Positions 10,470 through 21,784 of a DNA stretch of 64,000 bases are shown here, piece after piece. The notes beneath the pieces are model-generated. The model saw only the letters and a program-made list of their open reading frames with translations, was not told the DNA's origin and searched no databases. The stretch covers positions 98,218,319-98,282,318 of the forward strand of contig OX235264.1 of NCBI GenBank assembly GCA_944472135.2, written 5' to 3'. Positions within the stretch are counted from its first letter, which is position 1, and each line of letters opens with the position of its first letter. This DNA comes from Trichobilharzia regenti. Its lineage: Eukaryota > Platyhelminthes > Trematoda > Strigeidida > Schistosomatidae. The translations under genes were made by a program, and so were the position numbers.

Positions 10470-11750
10470 ATGCTGAGCTAAAAATTGGTTACATTCTTAT
10501 TTTTCTGATAGAGTGCAGTATAGTGTAAATAATGATAAATCTTCTTCTGTCTAGCTTACAAAAGCCGGTGTTCCACAAGGTGCTGTCCTCTCTCCTTTTC
10601 TTTTTTCTTTCTTCCTACATGACCTGCCTCATTCAAACGAAACTAACTTTGTCAAATATGCAGATGATATGACTGTATCGCTGCCTATCACTTCCGAGTC
10701 TGATAGCTCCAAACTTAATAGCTTTCTGTTGGACATCAGCAGCTGGTCCAAGTCAAATGGTCTTATATTAAATCCTTCCAAATGTCAGGCACTTGACTTT
10801 ACTTTCAAGCATCGACGTGACTTACTTGAACTAGTTAGCTCGCATGATCCCCGTAGCATAGATGGCACGGAAATTGAAACCAAGTCAATCATTAAATACC
10901 TTGGATTAGTTCTTTCCTCTGACCTTTCATGGTCATCCCATATCTTATCTATCTCTAAGAAAATGTTTCGTCTTACCTTCTATATTAAAAAGTTAAGACA
11001 ATCAGGTATCAACCAACCTTTAGTTTTGCAATTTTTAAACTGCTGTATTTTACCTATTGTACTCTATTGCTCTCCATTAATCTTTCCTGGGCTTCTCAAA
11101 AAAGATTATATCATATTACGAAGAGTATTAAATGCTGTGAGTAGGGCTTGTGGTATTCGACTGCGTGAGCTCGCCAATACTATAGTCGAGAGACACATAA
11201 ATTCCTGTACAAAATGGGCAAAGGCTATACTTTCAGACCCTCTGCACCCCCTTTACTCACACCTGTCCCCTTGTATCTCATCAGGTAGGACGAGAAGTCA
11301 ATATCGGAAGTTATATGCTCACACTACTAAGTACAAAAATTCTACAATACCCTATTTAGCCCGTATCTCATGTGATGAAGACAATGTTAGTCGTGAAAGA
11401 TATAAGTTACTATGTAATTAGCGAAGTGAATCAACCCTTTCATCGTTCATCTTTCTGTAATTTTATGGTGTCACCCTTTCTATCGTTTAATTATAACTTT
11501 GCTATTTTATTTTAGTAGTTATTACTATTATTACTACAATTTTGTACTAAGTGCATATTTTTCTCCTTATCGCATACTGTTATTGCTACATAGCTGCTAT
11601 AACAACGTTTTGTTATTACTATTGTTATTATGTAATGTTTATTTTTTTGTCGTTTTGAGTAAATTAGATGCAATATTGTACTGAATGCTTAAAATTCCTT
11701 GCTGTATCATCAGTACTGTTTTTGAAATAAAGCAAAAATTATTATTATTT
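10470..11750 (+). mobile_element. CR1-like non-LTR retrotransposon, 3' half
   Basis: In one frame from about 10553: LTKAGVPQGAVLSPFLF (RT motif B), then FVKYADDMTVSLP (catalytic YADD) at about 10650-10690, LILNPSKCQALDF, IIKYLGLVLSSDLSWSSHI and a thumb/C-terminal region ending in a stop near 11420. The frame is open for about 290 codons, with one stop at about 10550 and shifts upstream, so the 5' part of the element is absent. The 3' UTR carries AATAAA and ends in a short ATT repeat at about 11737-11750. The intact YADD makes this the best preserved RT here. CR1-like is a judgement from motif style. Confidence 0.8.
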
Positions 11751-11849
11751 CAAGTATTTTGAGTTATCCGGTCTAAAAGTAGTCGTACGATGATTCACAC
11801 TTCTTCAATCAGTGATAAATAATAATTTCTGACTATCCATCTACTACGC

Positions 11850-12955
11850 GGTGCCATCGACAATTATACATCTCATCCAACAGTTGTACAACAATGCTGC
11901 ATGCCAAGTAATTCACAACGGAAAACTTACGGAAGCTTTCGAAGTGAGGACGGGAGTGAGGCAAGGCTGTCTACTATAGCCAAAACTGATCTTCCTGATT
12001 GCAGTAGATTGGATCATGAGACAAACAACGGGCCAAGCAGCGAGTAAACATGCATAAAATGGACTCACACAAAAAACAACTTGGAGTATCTGGACTTCAC
12101 CGATGACATATGTCTGATTTCCCACAAACTGGGAGATACGCAAGTCAAAAGCAACAAGTTGGCAGAAGAAGCATCACAGATAGAACTACTGGCGAACATA
12201 GATAAAACAATGGTGATGAAGATTCCAGGCCAACACCAACAGCATCAACAACAACGGACAACAATCACCTAGCATGAATGGGAGGAACCTGAAAGAAACA
12301 ACCTCCTTTACCTACTTAAGTGAGAGCCACCGTTTCATCTACAGGTTAGCAGAATTGACGAGAATATCAAAGCAAGAATCTGGAAAGCAAGACAAGTTTT
12401 CATTACTCTCAAGTCTGTGTGGAGGTCAACAGCACTCAGCATGAAAAACAAAATCCGGATTTTTGTCTACAATGTGAAGCCAGTCAGTGCTACTATACGG
12501 ATCAGAGACTTGCACTGCGCGTCATAAAGAGCATCTCAAACAAACTACAGACATTCATCAACAGTTGTCTTCGCTCAATACTACTCAAGATCAGAAGGCC
12601 GGCCAGAAAAGATCAGCAACAGGGTTTTTTGGAAATGAGCGAATCAACACAGCAGGAACCGATTGTGAAACAAATACGCAGGAAGAAATGGAGATGGATT
12701 GGCCATACACTGAGGAAACCATCAAGTGACATCACTAGGCAGGCCATCGTTCGAGTGGAACCCGAAAGGGAATCGGTGGCGAGTTGGTCGTCAATGCGAG
12801 GGTGACTTGGAGGAGGCCATGTGAAGAGGAGATGAAAGCATGTGGGCAGACTTGAAGCGGGGAGAAAACTCTAGCAGAGAACCTAACGCAATGGAGTCGC
12901 GCGGCTGAAGCCCTATGTTCCTCTAGGAATTATAGGATATAATAATAATAATAAT
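11850..12955 (+). mobile_element. RTE-like LINE, RT to 3' end
   Basis: It begins within the RT at 'VPSTIIHLIQQLYNNAAC', continues through KLTEAFEVRTGVRQGC, a FADD motif changed to FTDD (LDFTDDICLISHKL), KSNKLAEEAS, ITLKSVWRST and FINSCLRSILLKI, to the shared C-terminal 'PIVKQIRRKKWRWIGHTLRKPS'. Several frameshifts (near 11980, 12260, 12480). The 3' end reads GAAGCCCTATGTTCCTCTAG and is followed by a TAA repeat, as is usual for RTE-type elements. Confidence 0.8.
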
Positions 12956-13619
12956 CCATCACTACTTGTCTTATCCAGCGTAGTTAGTTATCAAACAAAA
13001 GTAATCATGAAAACAATTTCCCTCCCTCGCCCTCGTATTCAGTTGAGTAAACAGTATGAAGAAATCAATCATACAGAGGAAGAGAAAAAAACTATTCTCA
13101 TAGTAAAATTTTGAATAGAAAAATCAGTTAACTAACTAAGTAACTAACTAACTGAAAGACATTATAAAGTTAACCACACAGAAAATGGACGTAATGGAAG
13201 GTAAACATTTTGAATAAACATTGAGAAAATCTCAGTTTGTGTTTACCACATTTTAATCAGTTTCATGTAATCAGTGACTAAACAACACAAGGAGGTTTGG
13301 TTTTATTGACTTAAGCAAATTTACACAGCAAAAGTAGCAGACTGTAGGCTATTTATTCACTGTCCAATCTATAATGATGCCTTCAAAATAGGACGTATTT
13401 TTCTTAGCTGCCATACACATAATCTATACTTCCTGTTTCAAGTGGGCTGATTTTAATAATATTATTATTTCTTTTTTATCTGTAAGGCCACAAGTAAATA
13501 ATTTATTCAAATGCCTTAGTTTTTGATGGTTAAATTATTGGCTAAAGAAGTCAAGTTTGCATGTCCACTCAGTGCTATCAGCTTTTGCGAAAATGTCAAG
13601 TGTATGCAAGTTGTTGAGG
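12956..13619. other. No recognised feature
   Basis: AT-rich stretch with a short CTAA/CTAACTAA run near 13131-13152 and no coding or repeat match that I recognise. Confidence 0.4.
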
Positions 13620-14359
13620 GCTTACTCCATATTAGTATGTTTATTAGATGTATCACACAGTGAAACAGTATTATTTACTGGATGACGTTTCGAACAAAAT
13701 TTATTGCTCATAATCATATCATCAATTATAATCACACGACTTTGAAACTTTAGTTTTATAGTTTTCTTTATCTTCTCCAATTTTTTGTCGTTGGGGTAGT
13801 AGAAGTTTCCAGATGTCTGGGTGGACAGGTGTTGAATCATTCCTGTTACACGTGTTGATTTGCATTTGATTCGATAACACAAAGCTTCTGTTATCAATCT
13901 CTCCCTATACCCTGTGACATTACGTACTAGAACTGTCACCCTATCCCATTCAATTGTATGGTTGTGTGTGTAGTGTGATATGGCTCAACTATTCTCTAGA
14001 TTTCTTATCTTATTTGGGCTAACCAATCTAGATTTTGTTAGGTTTTTATGTTCAGCCAGTCTGACTACCCCAGTTCTACTAGTTTGACCTATGTATCTGA
14101 CCTGACAATCACTCCAGAAGGGTATAAGATAAACTAAATTGTTTTGCTTTAAAGGCTCCACAGGATCCCCTAACCGACAAAGCTTGTTTCTAATTGAGTT
14201 TATGGCTTTGAATACCAGTGACTTTTATTCCTGCCTCTTTAAGAATTCTGAGTGAGGTTTCAGAGGTTCCTTCCCTATATGGAATTACTACTGATGATTT
14301 AGATTCCTTATTGTTGGTATCCCCATTAATATTATTATGATCACTATTATCATTACTAT

Positions 14360-14654
14360 TGTAACAACAGAAGACAAGGGCCAGGCAACAGATCGTTTTA
14401 TTATGAAAATCAACACGTATTTATACATATTTCACATACATTATTATAGCTTATGCAAGTAGACAAGCGCAGTCATCTGATTGGTTGTTTATCAGAAGTT
14501 AGGCAGACAAATGCAGGCTTCTGATTGGTTGTTTCGGGATTCCTCGACAAATAGAGTTCTCTATCTGCGAATCATATTTTGCCACGTTAACTTTGCTGTG
14601 ATTGGTTGTTGAATCAGCCTTGCTCATCTTTTCTCACGGCCTGCTCTCACCACA
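14360..14654 (-). mobile_element. Solo LTR
   Basis: 295 bp with 5'-TG...CA-3' ends (minus sense TGTGGTGAGAGC ... GTTGTTACA), flanked by CTAT at 14356-14359 and 14655-14658, a 4-bp target duplication as made by Ty3/Gypsy-type integrases. In minus-sense order it has three CCAAT boxes (each in the 12-mer AACAACCAATCA), a TATA box (TGTATAAATAC, 14418-14428) and AATAAA (14397-14402) about 37 bp before the end. No internal region remains, so it arose by LTR-LTR recombination. Inserted in the PLE above. Confidence 0.82.
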
Positions 14655-15099
14655 CTATAATTATTATTGATTTTATGATTATTATTATTATTATCACTAT
14701 CACTACTATCGTTATTTATTTTATTTTTACATATCCTCACATATTTCCTGACTAATTTATCCAGGTAGTTATTAAGTTTCAAGGCTTCTTTTATGTGTAT
14801 CACTTGCTGTCTTAGATATTCCTTGGTACTACTTAGTTTTTGTGCTCTGTCACTTAAACACTTCACCAGTCCTATTTTTACTAACACAGGATGAGATGAT
14901 CAGAAGTCCGAATATCTGTTTGAATGTGTGGGTTTTCTGTAAACACTAGTGTTTGGCATCCCACCTTCTTTCCTTTTTACGCTGCAATCTAATGTTGAAA
15001 GCTCCGCTTTCTGACTTTCCAATTCATAAGTGAATTGGACTGCCTCTACCTTCGAGTTTATGTGTTCGAAAAATCTATCTATATCCTGTGTTCTAAGTA

Positions 15100-15298
15100 A
15101 TTTTTTATTTTTTTATTTTTGATTTACAGCTTGATTCCACACTGTATTTTTGGTACAAGTATGGAATTATCAGCATGGATATCGGTAGCCCGAATTTCGC
15201 AGGCCGACCATAGATATCAGGTGTGCGTCGGTGCGGGCTCGAACCCCGGACCATGTGCATGGTCGGCAAGAGTCCTAACCACTGTGCCACCGACGCAC
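15100..15298 (-). repeat. SINE-B copy 3, inside PLE RT
   Basis: Minus-strand copy with complete head (GTGCGTCGGTGGCACAGTGG, B box GGGTTCGAGCC) and B body, ending in a long T/A-rich tail at 15100-15125. It interrupts the RT right after RYVDDT. Confidence 0.87.
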
Positions 15299-15984
15299 AA
15301 TGGTTGTGTCATCTACATACCTACACCGTGCTTTCGGGGTGGGGGTGAACGTTTCAATTGTTATCTTTTCCCACCTATTCATGAATATATCTGCTACAAC
15401 CGGAGATATTGGTGATCCCATGGCAACTCCCTTAGTTTGTTTGTATATTTTCCCCTGGAATTTAAATACTGTGGAAGTCAGGCAAAGCTGCACTCCCAGC
15501 ATTATGTCCTCAAGTGGCCATTTTGTCCTAAGTTCGAGTTCTTGGTCAGAAATGAGTTCGTCAAAACTAACCATTTTTTCTTCATTATCTAATTTTAAAT
15601 TATCTTATCTGTGTTTTAGTTCATAAGATATAGTTAGTCTAGATTTCGAGTGGCTTTTTAGAGAATTTGGATAATATTTGGATAATTCATAAGTAGGTGA
15701 ATTTCTAAAATCAACTATAGTTCTTATAGGGTATTCTGACCTATAAATTTTAACAACATACATTCTACTTGGGTTATTAGTTTTGGCCAGTGAATTAAAC
15801 CATTTGGCGTATAAAGTCCGCTGTGGATTTTTTAACTTTATTCATAACTGTGTCTATTGATTTATTAATTTCCCCATATGATCCTGTTTGTATGTGATAA
15901 TATGATAATATAACTTTTGGTGGGGGCTTACTTGCCTAACTCAAACTTGGCATACGCTTAGCATGGATTTGAAGGTAGAAGAAG

Positions 15985-16120
15985 AAGATTGATACCATTA
16001 AAAGAAAGAATTTCTGGAATCCTGTGTAGGATCATCAACAAGGATGGAATAACAGTAACATTCAAATCCGCGAACTTACTAAGGAATAAACTGCTTTTGG
16101 CTAAAGCAGCCTTTGTGGCC
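15985..16120 (+). pseudogene. PLE remnant upstream of GIY-YIG
   Basis: Encodes ISGILCRIINKDGITVTFKSANLLRNKLLLAKAAF in short pieces, resembling the 'k.GI.v.FkP.nTLRn.L...KD' segment that precedes the nuclease in PLE proteins. It stops soon after. The next 300 bp show only weak hints. Confidence 0.45.
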
Positions 16121-16439
16121 CTCTAAACAGAATCATTCACCCTGTATAATACCCCGCAGTAACTATGTGATCAAATACGCACGTTAGAGAAGTCAAAAGG
16201 GATAAATTAGCGAAATCGTCAGTAGTAGACATTACCATAGGTAGGAAATGCGGAGAAAAGCTCAGATATAGTACAGTACGAACTAACAAACAATCATAAA
16301 ACAGCAAACAGCAAGACTGCCGCCTTAAAATCCAATATAACAGGATGAAGGGAGAGACTGATACTATTATTACTCCCGTAGATTGGAGTGGAACACATGG
16401 CTTCCTGTTGTCTGCAATCACCTTTGGTTGGCCCCACAA

Positions 16440-16625
16440 ATGTCTATAAGCAATTATCCCCTCATCACACGATCTCTTCCATGCCCTGCTCTTGTTTATC
16501 TACGCCCAGCTCGACGTTTCTCATCCAGGGTCCACTCGAGAGCTCGGCGCACGGCATCACTTAGCGGTCTCTTTAGCATGTGTCTAATCCATCTACACTT
16601 TCTTCAGCGTATTTGTTGAGCAATA
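16440..16625 (-). mobile_element. RTE-like LINE 3' piece, decayed
   Basis: ATCACACGATCTCTTCCATG, GGTCCACTCGAGAGC and the TAATCCATCTACACTTTCTTC block match the minus strand of the RTE-like LINE C-terminal region (compare 52200-52500). Confidence 0.5.
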
Positions 16626-17099
16626 TTTCACTAATATACTAGCCTGCCCTTATCGCAGAAAAATGTAGATAGTTGGGCATGGATCTAATGATCCTACACC
16701 GGGAAACAAACAGCAAGTTCACTGAGCAGAAGAAGAACAAGAGGTTGATAAGAGGCGACATATTAATCAAATTAATTGTAGATACGTGTAATAAGAATGA
16801 TTCAACACCTGTCACATACGTCTAGTAAGTTCCACTACCAGTATGACGAACAGGAAAGAAGAGAGAATATAAAAGCCATCTTTTGAAGTTTTACAACTAC
16901 AATTTATGCTAAGATTATGAACAACAAATTGTGCTTGCAACGCTGCTTTAAAGCCCGAATTGCAAGCACAGCATAGAATCTTCTAATGCAAGCAAGTGTT
17001 ATCCTTCGACTATTGGTTTTGTAGGCATCAGGATTAACGTCCATAATGACTTCATTAGGAACCGGTATCAATAAGAGATCAGTGAAAAACAGGGAGAAC

Positions 17100-17255
17100 C
17101 AGACATCTGTTTCGTCCCCTTGGGCAGTATGCACCCAAGCGTCCAACAAGGAACGAACCCAGGATCCTCTGGTTATGAGACCAGTTCACCAGTCAGCTAA
17201 TTGGCCAGAAATCCAGTCATCTGTGAATTCTAAATTCTGTCAACTGGCGAAATAA
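17100..17255 (-). repeat. SINE-C relic
   Basis: Diverged minus-strand SINE-C: TGTTTCGTCC, GTATGCACCCA, CGAACCCAGGATCC (B box), TCTGGTTATGAGACC and GGCCA.AAATCCAG blocks in the right order. Confidence 0.5.
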
Positions 17256-17394
17256 CGCCACCTTCAAGCAATGCCTTCAGTAAACACCTAATTCATGTTG
17301 ATAAATTACTGCAGTAGATGTGTTTATTATAGTGAATCTTTATGCAGTTGCCTTTTTATTCATTCCCTTATTCTCAAGTGGGATATCGAGCTTA

Positions 17395-17605
17395 AAGACT
17401 TTTGAAGTTTCACTAACACTGGTACCGTTTTCATGGAGTGGTGTTGTTAGCTTCATGTCCAACCCTTCCTCCGTCTTTCCCGAACTTATTACCAGTTAAT
17501 AAACTAGGAAAGATTTATGCGTATTTTAGCCGGGAATCGAACATGGACTTCCCGCCTGGCTGGAGAGCATTCTACGGTTGAACCGCTGACTCACACACAC
17601 ACGTG
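17395..17605 (-). repeat. Old SINE related to SINE-A
   Basis: GAAGTTTCACTAACACTGG, GTTGTTAGCTTCATGTCCAA, GGGAATCGAAC (B box, minus) and a ...GAACCGCTGACTC head. It lies about 90 bp from exon B on its donor side. Confidence 0.5.
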
Positions 17606-17696
17606 ATTATGTAGGCAAATTTATTTTAATGCCAATAAATGTTATTAACATCACATATTTATGGAAAAAAGAACAGATTAAATTCAGATCACTTAC

Positions 17697-17759
17697 TTTA
17701 AATGTTCCAGTACATGACGAAATGCATCAGGTAGTTGATTGATTGGAGGAAACACATAC
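17697..17759 (-). CDS. Internal exon B of the same NDRG-family gene
   Basis: A 63-bp minus-strand exon between a strong acceptor (CTGTTTCAG) and a consensus donor (GTAAGT). Joined in phase to exon A it reads T-YVFPPINQLPDAFRHVLEHL, ending in the split codon AA. This is the expected continuation after the PGQ segment of NDRG proteins ('FPTLD.......VL..F..K'). Spliced phase, lack of stops and order on the same strand all agree, which makes chance unlikely despite the short length. The next exon (expected to encode a GFGEGAGAN-like stretch) should lie further left and was not seen in 1-17690, so it is probably outside the window. A 17.4-17.6 kb SINE relic and a LINE piece at 17.93 kb lie close to the exon. 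Confidence 0.74.
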
Positions 17760-17934
17760 CTGAAACAGAGATTGCAAAACAATCATGAAATTTATGTGAA
17801 TTTTATAGCAAACAATATTTGAAGCATAATAATATTTGCAAATAGAGATATTTTCAAAATGCCGCATTCTATTTTGTCCTTCATTATTCTGAAGTAGGTT
17901 TAGAAATCTTCTGCACATAGCATAAAGAGCAACT

Positions 17935-18112
17935 TTTAGGATTTTCAACAGAAATGTAAAGTCAGTTCTTCTGTATGAGTCAGACAGTCATGAAGAGCAT
18001 TTTTCAAAAAAGATTGCAGACTTTTATCGACAAGTGACTCCGCTTGACAGTGAAGATCCAATGGCCAGAAAGAATTAGTAACAAGAAAGTCAGGTTAGCA
18101 AAGAACTAACGA
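17935..18112 (+). mobile_element. RTE-like LINE fragment
   Basis: Contains TTTCAACAGAAATGTAAAGTCAG, GTTCTTCTGTATGAGTCAG and AAGATCCAATGGCCAGAAAG as diverged matches to the 'FNxNVKSVLLYGSET ... KIRWPxR' part of the LINE. Confidence 0.5.
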
Positions 18113-18114
18113 AA

Positions 18115-19548
18115 ACTCCACCATGGATAAGATTTTATTTTGATAAATCATACAGTGTGTTATACATTATTATTAACTAATGACCACGTTACGAACACAA
18201 ACTATTGCTCACACAACTCTTTTCCTTCATTTATATACATGTGTGGAATCGATTAGATATTGAAAATAAAATCAATATGAGATAATATACATTCAGAAAT
18301 AATAATAATAATATGAGTGTTATTAATCAATTACAATCAGATGGGAAATAAGACGAGTGTGCTTATATTCGAAAATAATAAAAAGCTAACTGACTATTGT
18401 TCCATTCCATCTTATACTTGTTCCACAATACACTTTCTGATATGATTCTAAATTGCCTTTACTGGTTATTGTATGCTTAAATTAATGGATTTATAATTGT
18501 AGAGCCTGAAGAAGAATTTATTGAAAACAATTGTACGCTCTAAATCAAACGAACGAGTTAGTCTAGAGTTTGAACGATTTCTAATGGGGCATTATATTAG
18601 AGCTGAGTGTTTCGATAATTCATAAGCAGGGGTATTTCTGAAATCTACTATTTGTTTTATGCAGTAACCTAGCTCATGTATTTCAATAGTACCATACATT
18701 CTACTAGAATTATTAGTTTTAGGCATTAAATCAAACCATTTAGACTCATCCAGTGACGGCTTCATTCTGCGTATTAATTCCGCTGTAGATTTCTTAACCT
18801 TATTCATTATTGTGTCTACAGGCTTCTTAATGTCTTTATAAAAACCCATCTTAATATGTTCGGTAACTTTCTTCATTTCCTGTTTTAGACTAATTAGAGC
18901 TAGTCTTTCTGATGTTGTTAAGTTTGATTTTGCCTTCTTTTGATTTTTCAGGGTTAATGCACATTGTGCTCGAACCTCTTCTGCTGTCGTCTTATCTATT
19001 AAACCTAATGCTACTTCTTTGTTAGGAATGACATCCTCTGGTTTTAATTTACTAACTGTTACATTGAAATTTAGTCCCTTCTGAAGTACTTTTATCCCAC
19101 CAGAGCGTAGTTCCCTTAATGAGAGGTTGATCACGCATTTTTTTTATCTGTCAACAGAGGATGAAACTTTGACATCGATTCCATTTATTCTGTTCTTTCC
19201 TTTCATTAGATAAAGAAACTCATCTTGACTATATATAAATATAGTCAACAGAAAATACACATCACAACATTCTAACAAGTTGTTCAATTTGACTATAAAA
19301 AGAACACTCGTCTTATTTCCCATCTGATTGTAATTGATTAATAACACTCATATTATTATTATTATTTCTGAATGTATATTATCTCATATTGATTTTATTT
19401 TCAATATCTAATCGATTCCACACATGTATATAAATGAAGGAAAAGAGTTGTGTGAGCAATAGTTTGTGTTCGTAACGTGGTCATTAGTTAATAATAATGT
19501 ATAACACACTGTATGATTTATCAAAATAAAATCTTATCCATAATGGAG
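18115..19548 (-). mobile_element. PLE N-terminal/RT part between 254-bp inverted arms
   Basis: Arms 18115-18368 and about 19296-19548 are close inverted copies and match terminal-repeat pieces at 55487 and 57135 (AATGACCACG, GAGCAATAG, TTATCAAAATAAAAT words). Between them, 18592-19134 on the minus strand is open for 180 codons and encodes the N-terminal PLE region: VLQKGLNFNVTVSKLKPEDV, DKTTAEEVRAQCALTLKNQK, LTTSERLALISLKQ, VDTIMNKVKKSTAELIRRM and IKQIVDFRNTPAYELSKHS. The palm, YVDD and nuclease are missing; the element was cut short and closed by an inverted terminal repeat. Confidence 0.75.
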
Positions 19549-19589
19549 TTATGCTCTACCCCAATGCCCAAGTTTTATACTTATATCAA

Positions 19590-19765
19590 AATAACGAAGA
19601 ACCTAACGCAAAGAAATACTTAGCAGAAAATGGAGATGAATTGGGATACACGCTGAGGAGACAGTCGAATGTAATCACATGCCAGACCCTTGAGCTGAAC
19701 CTGAGTAGGAAGCAACGAATAGGTCGTCCGAAGATGAAACGGAGGGGATCGTGAGAGGAGGAGAT
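19590..19765 (+). mobile_element. RTE-like LINE C-terminal fragment
   Basis: Encodes LAENGDELGYTLRRQSNVIT and LNLSRKQRIGRPKMKRRGS, matching the 'W.WIGHTLR..S..ITRQ.L.WNPQGKR.RGRP' end of the LINE. Confidence 0.6.
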
Positions 19766-20254
19766 TAGAGATTATTATTTATTGTACACTTTTTGGTTAC
19801 TTGTATAAATTCGAGATATTGTACATAATTTTTGTTTAAAACGCTTCTTGTTGAAATATACATAACTTCCGTGTACAATTGAAAAATACACTCTGCTGTT
19901 GGAGACTTCGTCTTCTCCCTGGTCACTTCTGCTTACTTGATCCACTCACACCGTGTTGTATACTTCGGATTTATTGTAGGAGCCTACTACTCTCAACCGA
20001 AGACATTTCTACAACCGGAACACAGCAGCTACAGCAGACGCAGTCCAAACAATTAACGTGCCTGTGGATTATATAATTAATTTGTAGCCGAGGACTTACA
20101 CTTTATAACCAAGTAATCCTTTTTGTTGCTATAACTCGTCACTGTATTTTTGGTAATATATTGTGATTTAACACTCCACTGACTTGGATTATTACTTTTA
20201 TACTTGGAATGTTAGTGAACGGTGAGCGCAGATGCAGTGAACAGCAGTAAAAAG
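19766..20254. other. Unassigned, TATA-containing stretch
   Basis: Contains GTATAAATTCGAG at about 19802 and a more GC-rich segment at 19900-20040 unlike its AT-rich neighbours. I could not place it in a family; an old LTR is one possibility but no ends or duplication were found. Confidence 0.25.
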
Positions 20255-20315
20255 ATGTGTTTTTGAAGTCCTCTATTCCACTCGGAACCCAAGGGAATAA
20301 TAATAATAATAATTC
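20255..20315 (+). mobile_element. RTE-like LINE 3' terminus
   Basis: TTTGAAGTCC, TATTCCACTCGGAACCCAAG and an AATAATAAT tail: the last 55 bp of the LINE only, an extreme 5' truncation. Confidence 0.6.
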
Positions 20316-20919
20316 AACGCTGTGACTGGTTGAACAAACCTGTTTAACTGGCACAACAAAAGTGCAGTATTGTGTACCTTATTAACTCAGCCGTCTAAAT
20401 GGAAAGACTTTCCGAAACTCTATAAAGACGATGTATACCTCAAGTGGGTGTTTTTGATTTTGTCTTCTCTAAGCTGAGTGACTTAATTGCACAGCATGCG
20501 TTGACTTTCTAGACAATATCTTCAATGCTTACTTTAGGCTTTAACAATTATTTTAAGCAATTGGTGATGACTGAATGAAAAACTGGGTGAACGTTGGACA
20601 CAACGCAGCACTTTATATATTACTATCCAAACTCTAAACCAGCAGAGGTGAAAAGCTCTAATGCAATGTAAGAAAAACTTGACTAATGCCTAGATCATAT
20701 ATTTTAGATATTAGACTGGATAGGCAGTAATACATAGGCCGCTAATATGAACTTAGCCGTGACTCAGAGTTTAGTCTAACATTTAATCGTCGTCCAGCGT
20801 CAGTCAGATCCAGCACTGTTTCAGATGGTCACAACAACATTTTAGTTATTAAAAGATAAAGTGATGACAAGGTTGAGTGGTTGTCTTGAGATGGCATATG
20901 TTGAGAAAAAGATTAAAAC

Positions 20920-21080
20920 AGCTCGCCTTGTAACCAGAAGGTCCTGGGTTCGGACCCCAGTGGGTGCGCACTGATAAAGAATCCCAAACTAGTATGAAAC
21001 AGCTGTCCAGTACTCCCAGGTTTTCCAATGGTTCTCTAACCAATGTCAGCTCATGATGAAATCCTGTGACCAAAAAACGC
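20920..21080 (+). repeat. SINE-C, 3' part
   Basis: GCCTTGTAACCAGAAGGTCC, B box GGGTTCGGACCCC, a hammerhead-like module with first box altered to CTGATAA and GAAACAGCTGTCCAGTAC kept, then the TTTCCAATGGTTCTCTAACC tail. The core is altered, so it is unlikely to cleave. Confidence 0.8.
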
Positions 21081-21784
21081 ATTGAGCCTACCACCTGTTA
21101 TATGAACTCAGTGATGCTCCTTAGAAACCATTAAAATATACAAACAATTTTTATGAAATAATTATTTGTGCCTCAGCAAAAAACGTAGAAACTGTGGATG
21201 ACCCCCAGCGCTTCATGTCTTAATAAAGGTGTCCTTCAAGCAAAGTGCAGGATCTTTGAGTACTAGGCGCTAGTCAATAGAATGCCACGGATGCAGGTTT
21301 GCAGATAAACATACTAAATGATCTATAGACTGAAAGCTTTAAGCAAAGAATCCAAAGGAAGGGAAAATAATTTCACTATATATTTAAATATTAGTAAAAA
21401 TCTATCATAAATATTCCAGATTGCTCGAAAACACTGTTTATTCATATTTTTTGCTTTTTCATTTGTCGCATAAACCTCACTATGGGTAAATAAGCTCGCT
21501 GCATGGAAACATCAGTATTATCAGGATCACTAACTCGATGTGACTTGTTTTACGGTGGAGCTCAGTAGAAATGGCTCTTGTGTTCAACATGACAGAGGCT
21601 GAGTTTTAATAGTTATCAGGAAAGCCAAAATTTAACAATGAGCAAGTGCACCCAGCTGATGACTTATGATATACATGCAGGTTGTTATTCTCATTCATTT
21701 TGGAATGTTTCACCAACAAACTAATATGAAGGATAAATATTTATCGGAATAATTGTGAATTTCCCATTTATTCTTTTTAAGGGA

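Larger units (their letters stand above)
13620..15910 (-). mobile_element. PLE (RT + GIY-YIG), interrupted twice
   Basis: Read on the minus strand from right to left: N-terminal region (KSIDTVMNKVKKSTADFI, 15.6-15.9 kb), RT with FQGKIYKQTKGVAMGSP and RYVDDT (15300-15570), RT continuation LRTQDIDRFF... and VYRKPTHSNRYSDF (14890-15100), the linker (LSSTKEYLRQ, N/S-rich spacer 14660-14780), the GIY-YIG nuclease (LVYLIPFWSDCQVRYIGQTSRTG, about 14050-14170) and the C-terminus (13622-13939). A SINE-B (15100-15298) sits immediately after the YVDD codons and a solo LTR (14360-14654) sits in the linker. Stops and shifts elsewhere show it is inactive. Confidence 0.85.
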
